A model generated the notes under the pieces. The model was not told where the DNA came from and did no database searches. It worked only from the letters and a program-made list of their open reading frames with translations. Positions 57,029 to 64,000 of a stretch of DNA of 64,000 nucleotides are shown here, one piece after another. The DNA is taken from contig CADCXC010000035.1 in the NCBI GenBank assembly GCA_902806595.1, forward strand, positions 1,736,001 through 1,800,000, given 5' to 3'. Position numbers and translations under genes: made by a program. The stretch is from Pyrenopolyporus hunteri. Lineage: Eukaryota > Ascomycota > Sordariomycetes > Xylariales > Hypoxylaceae. The stretch's first letter is position 1. The number at the start of each line of letters is the position of its first letter.

Positions 57029-59340
57029 ACCTTGGGCAGAATGAGTTCGAGGACAATTGCTTACTATTTCGCCTGGGCATATAATAGGGGCGTGCCTATT
57101 CGTAGCCTGAACCTCCGCTAAGAGGACGGATATTTCTCTTTTGGAACGTTTTCCCACGTTGATGAGACGGGTGATGCTACCCATCTTCCACGGGCTCGGA
57201 ATAAATTACGTCAATGATGTCGAGGCGGGATAGCTTGGAGGGGGGAAATATTGTTACTGGATATCCATATAGGGTAGAGATTGAGTACCTAATATATGAG
57301 ATGCCGAGTAACTCCATTATACATCTGTTTAAGACATATCTAGGCAATTACCTGTAAAATTTGTGCGCCTCTCTTTTAGTTATCTAGGTCTAGCTATAGG
57401 CCCAAGTGGCTGCTATACTGAAGCATGCATACGCCCTATAGGAATTGTTGCCGTTGATGGATCAATTTTTTTTTCTACCTTGAACTTACTGACGGCGAGG
57501 AATTTTTTTCTAGGGAAATGGATGATCTAATTTGAACATGACCCCTGCTGGTGGGTGGTCGGATGCCGAGTGTGTAGACAAAGCTGTGTTAGACCTCTTT
57601 GAAGGCCTGGGGTTCAAACTGGCCTCTTTCATCCCTAGGGGGTAAGACGAGATGGTAAGACAAGATGTTTGGGGCTGCCCCGATATAGGGTATCTTCTGA
57701 GGTATTCATTCGCCTTATGTTCTCTCCTTCTCGTTGGTTCGGATACCATTTTTCTCATAGAATTTACTTCTCTTCATCGTTTAGCCCCAAGTTCCTAACC
57801 TCTTATGGCTTTTCCTACTTCGTTGGACATCTGTAATTCTTTTCGCGCAATGACTGCGACGTATTCATGAGCGAGCGTCTCTTAGATTATAAATGGGCTA
57901 TAGAGTGATTCCCTAGCCAATCAAAATCCAGCCAGGCGTTTGTATACTCTGATAGGCGGACCTTCAACACTCGAGCGAGCTAGGATCTACATAATTTGAA
58001 GGCGGTTCTATAGTCAAGCAAGTCAAATAGGTACTATGCGTACTTCATTTACTATCGCTCATGCCAGTAAATATTTATTGAAATGGGTGGCCGAGGGGCT
58101 GCTGACAGGTACCAGACTTGGCACCTTGGCGAGAATGTGTATATAATCGAGACTACTGCCTCGCCCGCAGAGCTATCTCGCAACTCATGTCCGTTTACAT
58201 ACTATATTTTCTGATAACGCTTTTCAAGGGGTTGCTAGCCTTGAGCTTATTTGCGAATATAATCGTGCTAGACATTATCCGATCCTTCAATGCATGAAGA
58301 ATAGGAAGGTGTCCCGGATTTGGCGTAGCCGGCCGAGAAAAAGGAAAGGTGATGGGTAGGGTGCTTTATAAATAGGCTGCGGTAAGAGATCTTATCTCTA
58401 GGATCGAAACGCGCAGCATCATGTGCTGGGCATGATGAGACCGAAGGGAATGGCTTGGCACTTAATTCGGCGCGAGGCTCACATACGAAGGATCCTGAAT
58501 TGGACAGCCGGTTGGTGTAAGACGACCTATTTTGTTTATAGTTGGGCGCAACTGTTCCGCCCTCTTGGCGTTCGGTTTTTAACAGGCAGCTCGTGTCGGA
58601 TGGGGGATGCGAAAGCCGTGAAAAGATCCTATAGGGTCGCCTTTTTTTTCTTTGGAGTTAGGCTGGTAAGATGCCTTATACGGCCGGCAGTCGAACCAAT
58701 TAAAAGACGGATGGTGATTTAGAGAAGAACGGCCCCTTAGCGAGACGTACGTGTGTATGTGAGCTGCATACCTTTATAGTCCTAGCATCGGTAATCTTCT
58801 ACTTCAGGAGACTTGCTCACTTATTCTAGTTCGCTCAGCTGATGGGCGACGTGGGGTTCAGCGGTGGCTAGTCCAAGTATTGTGGTATTGTAGTATTAGG
58901 GCTAATTTAGCAAATTGGTGGCGTAAATTTACTCCTGACCTGGGTTCGTTTCTTTTCGCTAAAGACTTAGTTTAGTTACAACCAAGGCAGGTTTGGGTAG
59001 GTGGACTACAAGGTACCTACATAAGTCCGGGGGCCTGGACAGGGCCATGTATGTATTAAACCTGTACATACGCGGCTCTTAATGCGGAGAAGAGCGCAAT
59101 TTCCTTGGTACACCGCTGGTAACGTCCGGACGGAGACGTTTCCAGGAAGACAAAAACGGCATAGGCCGGGTAACAAACACGAATTAAGGTTGGCAGAACG
59201 TGGAAGGGAATTTATATTATACTTCGGGGCAGGTTTAACGAGCACGCGACAGGTTTGTACTATGGTATTACACCATGGTATTGCGCTACTAGCGTACCGT
59301 TGCGTTGTGCAAATTATAAGCTATATTCAACTCCGAGTTG

Positions 59341-59392
59341 TATTAGTTGTAATATTAGCTGTATTAGCTGTACTAGCTGTACTAGCTGTACA
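59341..59392 (+). repeat. Tandem repeat, 9-bp unit (TAGCTGTAC/T)
   Basis: About five to six units, progressively more perfect rightward (TTAGTTGTAA, then TTAGCTGTA, then CTAGCTGTA). Not within a recognisable gene. Confidence 0.8.
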
Positions 59393-59600
59393 AATACACT
59401 ACATATGAAAACCACGTTCAACCCACCCCCTGTCTGGTCTTGGCATGCGACTATGTAGGGGGCAGAAGGAGGACCGTTACTTATCCACCTACCTACTTAG
59501 TACCTGATTCGCGTTTAGTGGTCGACCTGCGAGTCGCAGCAAAAAAAAAAAAAAAAATAAGATCAGAGAAAGGATGAGGAAGTAAACGAGTCTCTATCGC

Positions 59601-59625
59601 CATCCCATCCCATCCCATCCCATCC
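59601..59625. repeat. (CATCC)5 microsatellite
   Basis: Five perfect pentanucleotide units followed by TGTCCCCTCCCCTCATCCC. Confidence 0.9.
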
Positions 59626-60197
59626 TGTCCCCTCCCCTCATCCCTCCCATCCAGACAGCCCAACTGTCTTGGCATGTTAAAAATGTTGATCTTAGTTCTG
59701 GGACACGAACGTTCTTGGCATTCTTCTTGGCAAAACGACGGAAGAAACGGCATCGCGTTGCATGTCCGTACTTAAAGTTGTAGATAGATAAAAATAGGGG
59801 ACCCTTCTTCCTTTTCAAAATGTTTGACGTTTTCTTCTACTCCTGTTCGCCACAACCCAAGCCCTGGAGAACTTCGCCCATTCTTTCTTAATATTCCCTC
59901 CCACCCCCTCCCTCTCCTCCGAACCATGGGCTTTTGATTGTGCATTTTGTATGATATCGCCATAGTCATCCCTCGCTCTCTCTCTCATTCATTCCCTCAT
60001 TTGGCTGCATTTATCGTTTTATTTTTCTACAGGCCCTCCTACCCCCCCTTGCTCTCCTTTCCTATCCTTTAATGAGACGGGGCTTACGCGTACATACGAC
60101 GTGCTAATCGCATTGTGGGGTAGTGGGTGATTGGATTGATTTTTTTTTTGACGATTAAATCTGTCGCGCTCGCGCGCCAGAAAGCAGAAAGGAATCG

Positions 60198-61554
60198 ATG
60201 GGTTTAATTATGGACAAATTCACTTTTCCTCGTCAGCTCTCATCGAGTCGATACGTCTCGATGGTTTTGGCACGGAGACGATCGCTCTTATTGCTGGGCC
60301 TACCCTTATTTCTCATAGGTGCGTCCACCCTTAATTCATGACGTATCTTTAAATGCGCTTGTGCGACTGACCGAATTCGTAGTCGTGCTATTTTCCGGTA
60401 CCGTCAACGTCGACGATGAATGGGGCCGTAAACTAGATAGTCTAGGCGACAACTTCAAGGCCGGTGTCAGCTATGTAACGGGCAACGGCACCGTTCAGAT
60501 TTCCTACCCTACGACTGACGTACCCCACAACACCTCGTCGTCGTCGTCCTCATCCTCGTCTTCAGCACTCACCCCCTTGTCCAGCGAGCTTTCAAGTGGC
60601 GCCACCGAGACCACTGTAAGGACCAAGCCGTACCCCCGACCGGGCTACGAGCTACCCCTTGCCAATGGAATCCCGTTACGCATCATGGCGCTTGGCGCGT
60701 CGACTACTCGCGGCGATAGTCCCGAGGAGGGAATCGATAACAACGGTTTCCGCCGCCCTCTCCGCGAGAAGCTGACGTCCATCGGAAACAAGGTCAACTT
60801 TGTCGGCACGCAGCGTCTTGGAAACATGACCGACAACGACATCGAAGCTTATCCCGGTGTTACCACTGCGACGATCCATGGAAACGCTAAGAAGGCCGTG
60901 CCTAAGTCGAAGCCTAACCTCTTCCTCGTCAATGCCGGGTCCAACGACTGTTTCCAGCATGTTGATGTCGACAACTTCTACAAGCGATACGATGCGCTTG
61001 TACGGTATCTCCTCGAAGCCTCGCCGAGGTCTACCGTCATCATGTGCACCATCCTACCTACCTGGGACAAGCGGTTCAACGGTAGGGAGGAGGTCTGGAA
61101 GGTCAACCCTCAGATTCGGAGGCTGGCAAAGATTTACAAGAGGCAGGAGCTGCCGGTGGTCCTCGCAGAGCTGCAAGGTCCCGACGGCATCCAGGACGAG
61201 AACTTGGCTTCCGACGGCATGCACCCCGGCACCGCCGGCTACGAAATGATGGCTACCAAGATGTACCAGGCTATCGTGGAGGCGGATTCCAAGGGCTTCT
61301 TACAACCGCCCGAACCCGTGAAGGGAATCCCGGACGACGGCGAGGAAGGACGAAAAGACGAAGACTATAAGAAGTGGCTACAACGGAAGCAGAAGATGGA
61401 CAAGGCGATAGAAGCGGCCGAGGAGAAGGAGATAGAGAGGATGCTGGCCGAATTAGCCAAGATGAAGGAGGAGAAGAAGGAAAAGGAAAAGGAAAAGTCG
61501 AAGGAGAAGCCGAAGAACACAAGATTAAGACGGCGTCCCAAGATGCTCTTCTAG
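60198..61554 (+). CDS. Membrane-anchored SGNH/GDSL hydrolase
   Basis: Exons 60198-60318 and 60383-61554; the 64-bp intron (GTGCGT, branch ACTGAC, TTCGTAG) joins in frame; 1293 nt, 430 aa. The N-terminus is a signal-anchor: basic LARRRS then hydrophobic SLLLLGLPLFLIVVLFSG (about residues 28-46). A Ser tract (NTSSSSSSSSSS) links to the catalytic domain with block I IMALGASTTRG (nucleophile in GAS), YPGVTT glycine block, LVNAGSNDCF (GxND) and SDGMHPGTAGY (DxxH). All SGNH catalytic elements are present, so an active esterase/lipase-like or carbohydrate-esterase-like enzyme outside the cell or in the secretory lumen is likely. The last ~80 residues are a Lys/Glu-rich predicted coiled coil ending RLRRRPKMLF, unusual for this family. 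The first ATG (60198) is required to include the anchor. Confidence 0.9.
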
Positions 61555-62693
61555 TTTAGCGGACAAGCGGGTTCTTAGTCTCTGCATACATGCGGACCAC
61601 TGGGCATTTTTAGAGGGGTTTGCCCATACGAAGTCACGGCCTCCTTACTGTCATTATACACAACATACTATGTAGACTACCTAAAGTACCTAATAAGTCT
61701 TCCCAAGAGGGCCACAAGTATTAAAGTCCGCTGTCTCCAATTCGGTGTCACCTCCGATTACGTGTTGCGTCGAGAATGGTACCACCCAGTGTCTTACAAA
61801 ATGTAAGTGCTCGTATTACCCGACGTTATCGTCGGTACCCATTACAAGCCCACGAGTCTGACTAAATTCTCACCGCATGGAAGTTGAATCGACGATCCGT
61901 AGGGCCAGACTCTAGTCCGGATAGGTATCGATCGAGTACCCAGATACCTTACCTGGTAACGGATGCGATGTACAATACATGTATGTAATGTGTGGTCCAA
62001 TAATCAAATAATCTAATAATAGACGAAACGGCAACGAAGATTGGCCGCTGTGCCATTTCGAGTTTTAGCGAAGGGGAACATATCCAAAGTACCTACCTAC
62101 CTACATAGGTACCTATCTTACCTACGGTACCTTACCCATCCGAAGAAAAGCCTCCATCAGTTACCTAAAGGTTACCGTTCGGCCGGTTATGTTGGTAGCG
62201 TAGGGTGGAAAGCTTAATTAAGCTTGGATGGATGGATGGGTGATGGGAGCTCGATATCCAGTAGCCGGGTCCCACTAACCGTTCCCCAAATCGGGTTAAC
62301 CCGCCTGTAGCCCCAAGAGGCAGGCGGGACTAGGCCCAAGTCGCCAATCGCTTCTCATCTCCTGCCACCTGACAGGAAATCTTGGCTTTGGGGGTCAATG
62401 CGAATCGGTCGCGCGCGCGCGCACTTGTATCGCGACATCTTCTACATAATAAAAGTAAAATTTCCATCAACATCCCGTAATCTGTGCTACCGGGTACTAC
62501 ACCCATTATACTCTGAGGTATGATTCGTCCACCGACGACTATCATAGCACAAGCATGAGAGAAACGCGCATAGTTTGTGGAACGACATGAATTCTATACT
62601 ATAGATATCTGTTGATTGGTCCTCTCCCAGTTATGGGCGATCTGTCTGCGGTAGTCTCACCAATACACCTCTCTCTACACCGACTTCCTTGTA
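61555..62693. promoter_or_regulatory. Intergenic / promoter of the ankyrin-repeat gene
   Basis: 1.1 kb without a recognised gene. It contains TACC/GGTA repeats (61925-61960, 62091-62137), GGAT repeats (about 62225-62240) and (CG)6 at 62410-62422. Confidence 0.55.
62410..62422. repeat. (CG)6 dinucleotide tract
   Basis: Alternating CG for 13 bases in an otherwise mixed region; potential Z-DNA-type sequence. Confidence 0.85.
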
Positions 62694-63968
62694 ATGGCTA
62701 GTCACGCCAGCGTAGCAAGCAGTCAACCCGACCAACGACACTTGAGGCTCATTGCCGCTGCCGCCCAAGCTAACGAGGCTAGGCTACGCGATATCCTAGC
62801 CGAGGAGCCGCCATGGACTTCCGCTACGGATCATGACGCACTGCGCCAAGCCCTACAAAAAGCTGCAGCTCGCGGCAAGCTCTCCATCGTACAGCTCTTG
62901 CTCGAACACGGTGCCGAAGTGAATACCAAACGAGAGAATGAGATCCCCGCTTTGGTGAAGGCCGCCGAGGGAGGACATGCGGACGTCGTCGCCGAGCTAC
63001 TAAAACACAACGCCGATCCGAACGGGCTCAATCGCAACGGGCAGACGGCTCTGTTCAGCGCTTGCATGAGGGGGCATAATAAGGTGGTCAAGGCTTTAAT
63101 AGATGGGCATGCAAGCGTCGAGGCGCAAGACAAGGAAGGGCGTTGTCCCTTGCTGTTCCTTGCTTCGGAGAAGCCAGGTAAAGGGAAGTGGAATATCGAG
63201 ACCTTGAAGCTCCTCCTGGATAACGGGGCCGATATAGAAGTGAGAGACCAGATAGGTCGAACGCCGCTCCTATGGGCTGCTACCAATGGTAACGTTGAAC
63301 TGGCTCGCATCCTGCTAGAAAACCACGCCGACATCACTGCTACGAATAATCGCGGGCGAACCGCTCTGCACTTGGCGGCCGAGAGCCATCACAAGGAGCA
63401 GCATTCGGACATGGTCAAGCTCCTCCTTGACTACGGGGCTAACCCCGGCGCTGTCAGCGACGGTGGTTGGACGCCTCTGCATAATGCTGCCCAGAGCGGG
63501 TATGCGCCCGTTGTAGCGTTGCTGCTGGAAGCCGGTGCTGATGTGAATGCTGAGCTTTCTAATGGGATGACTCCTCTCCATTGGGCTGCCTTTAACGGAT
63601 TCGAGGAGATTGTGCGGCTCGTATTGGCGCGGTCCGACGTTAACCTGGCTGTCAAGGATAGCTTCAATCGAACAGCCATGCTCTGCGCCGCCGAGAAGAA
63701 CCACCCGGAGATCGTCCATCTGCTCTCCCCTGCGCGCACCGCCGACCGCTTACCAAATATCGCTCGACGGGCGTGCGAGGCTTTCGAGGCCACCATCGTC
63801 GATTTTGGCCAATTTGAGAAGAAACAGCTTGTATCTAAGCATTCCGTATATGACCTCTTATATGGATGGGACCATGAGAATGACAAGCCAAAAGCGCCTA
63901 CTTTGACCAAGAATATCAAGTATAAGCCGGATTTCAGGTGGATTCATCTACCCGCAAATAATGTATAA
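62694..63968 (+). CDS. Ankyrin-repeat protein, probably N-terminal part of a longer gene
   Basis: 424 codons in one exon. After a short helical N-terminus, about nine ankyrin repeats run from residue ~45 to 350 (e.g. GKLSIVQLLLEHGAEVN, GRTPLLWAATNGNVELARIL, GWTPLHNAAQSGYAPVVALL), each with the TPLH/AA-G-H pattern. The tail after residue 355 (FEATIVDFGQFEKKQLVSK, VYDLLYGWDHEND, FRWIHLPANN) matches, to my knowledge, the linker joining ankyrin repeats to a CorA-like membrane domain in large fungal proteins. The frame's stop (63966-63968) lies inside GTATAATCTG, a plausible splice donor at 63963, so the gene probably continues beyond the window. Ankyrin repeats bind proteins; the specific role is unknown. 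The ATG at 62694 is the first in frame. Confidence 0.85.
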   Translation: MASHASVASSQPDQRHLRLIAAAAQANEARLRDILAEEPPWTSATDHDALRQALQKAAARGKLSIVQLLLEHGAEVNTKRENEIPALVKAAEGGHADVVAELLKHNADPNGLNRNGQTALFSACMRGHNKVVKALIDGHASVEAQDKEGRCPLLFLASEKPGKGKWNIETLKLLLDNGADIEVRDQIGRTPLLWAATNGNVELARILLENHADITATNNRGRTALHLAAESHHKEQHSDMVKLLLDYGANPGAVSDGGWTPLHNAAQSGYAPVVALLLEAGADVNAELSNGMTPLHWAAFNGFEEIVRLVLARSDVNLAVKDSFNRTAMLCAAEKNHPEIVHLLSPARTADRLPNIARRACEAFEATIVDFGQFEKKQLVSKHSVYDLLYGWDHENDKPKAPTLTKNIKYKPDFRWIHLPANNV

Positions 63969-64000
63969 TCTGATTAAGTCTTCTCGTTATGACATAGAAA

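Larger units (their letters stand above)
54770..60197. other. Gene desert, 5.4 kb, with interstitial telomeric repeats
   Basis: No complete gene recognised. It contains two TTAGGG tracts, one coding-like 5' exon stub (55857-55983), a 9-bp-unit tandem repeat at 59341-59392, (CATCC)5 and an A tract of about 16 bases near 59541. Several frames of 60-110 codons (e.g. 58423-58722) have no support. Confidence 0.55.

Noticed and set aside
58423..58722. 99-codon plus frame in the second gene desert
   Set aside because: Starts in unbiased sequence, contains a low-complexity Phe run from a T tract, and has no homologous motif.
1..64000. CRISPR arrays, bacterial operons, ribosomal RNA genes
   Set aside because: None seen; the window is intron-bearing eukaryotic DNA without spaced direct-repeat arrays or rRNA-like sequence.

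Overview
The window reads as nuclear DNA of a filamentous ascomycete (Pezizomycotina, most likely a sordariomycete). Genes carry several short introns (mostly 45-160 bp, GTRNGT donors, CTNAC-like branch sites, YAG acceptors). The families are fungal: a Hsl1/Gin4-type kinase, an Msc7-type aldehyde dehydrogenase, fungal Tom5 and Nup57. The telomere-type repeat present is TTAGGG. An AT-rich inverted-repeat element shows C-to-T differences between its arms, as expected from RIP. Every main gene model below was assembled by hand from splice signals; exon sums were checked to be divisible by three.

Layout. 1-1084: fumarase (minus, running off the left edge). 2368-6279: Hsl1/Gin4/Kcc4-type protein kinase (minus), divergent from SMC5 (7960-11566, plus). 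12350-14227: Msc7-type aldehyde dehydrogenase (minus), divergent from histidyl-tRNA synthetase (14730-16400, plus). 17422-20250: eight-exon seven-TM membrane protein with a 5-nt micro-exon (minus). 21773-24197: ArsB/NhaD-type transporter (plus). 25753-27021: lipoyl synthase (minus). 28906-29253: small GPI-anchored wall protein (minus). 29795-30296: MITE-like element with TA target duplication. 30.3-38.2 kb is gene-poor and holds one recognisable gene, an OTT_1508-like nucleic-acid-deaminase family protein (about 34190-35800, plus). 38236-41593: glycine decarboxylase P protein (minus), divergent from TOM5 (42667-42972, plus). 43650-44894: Nup57/Nup54 (minus), divergent from the complex I subunit NDUFA8 (45668-46418, plus). 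46.4-53.7 kb and 54.8-60.2 kb are gene deserts separated by a secreted CAP/PR-1 protein (53700-54769); the second desert contains two interstitial TTAGGG tracts. 60198-61554: membrane-anchored SGNH/GDSL hydrolase. 62694 to the right edge: ankyrin-repeat protein, probably continuing past the window.

Functional theme. Six genes serve mitochondria: fumarase, histidyl-tRNA synthetase, lipoyl synthase, glycine decarboxylase, Tom5 and NDUFA8. Lipoyl synthase makes the cofactor carried by the H protein, the partner of glycine decarboxylase. These are dispersed housekeeping genes in head-to-head pairs, not a biosynthetic cluster. The accessory material is the deaminase/MITE compartment (29.8-38 kb) and the two deserts. 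Intergenic DNA is full of degenerate TACCTAGGTA-type short repeats.
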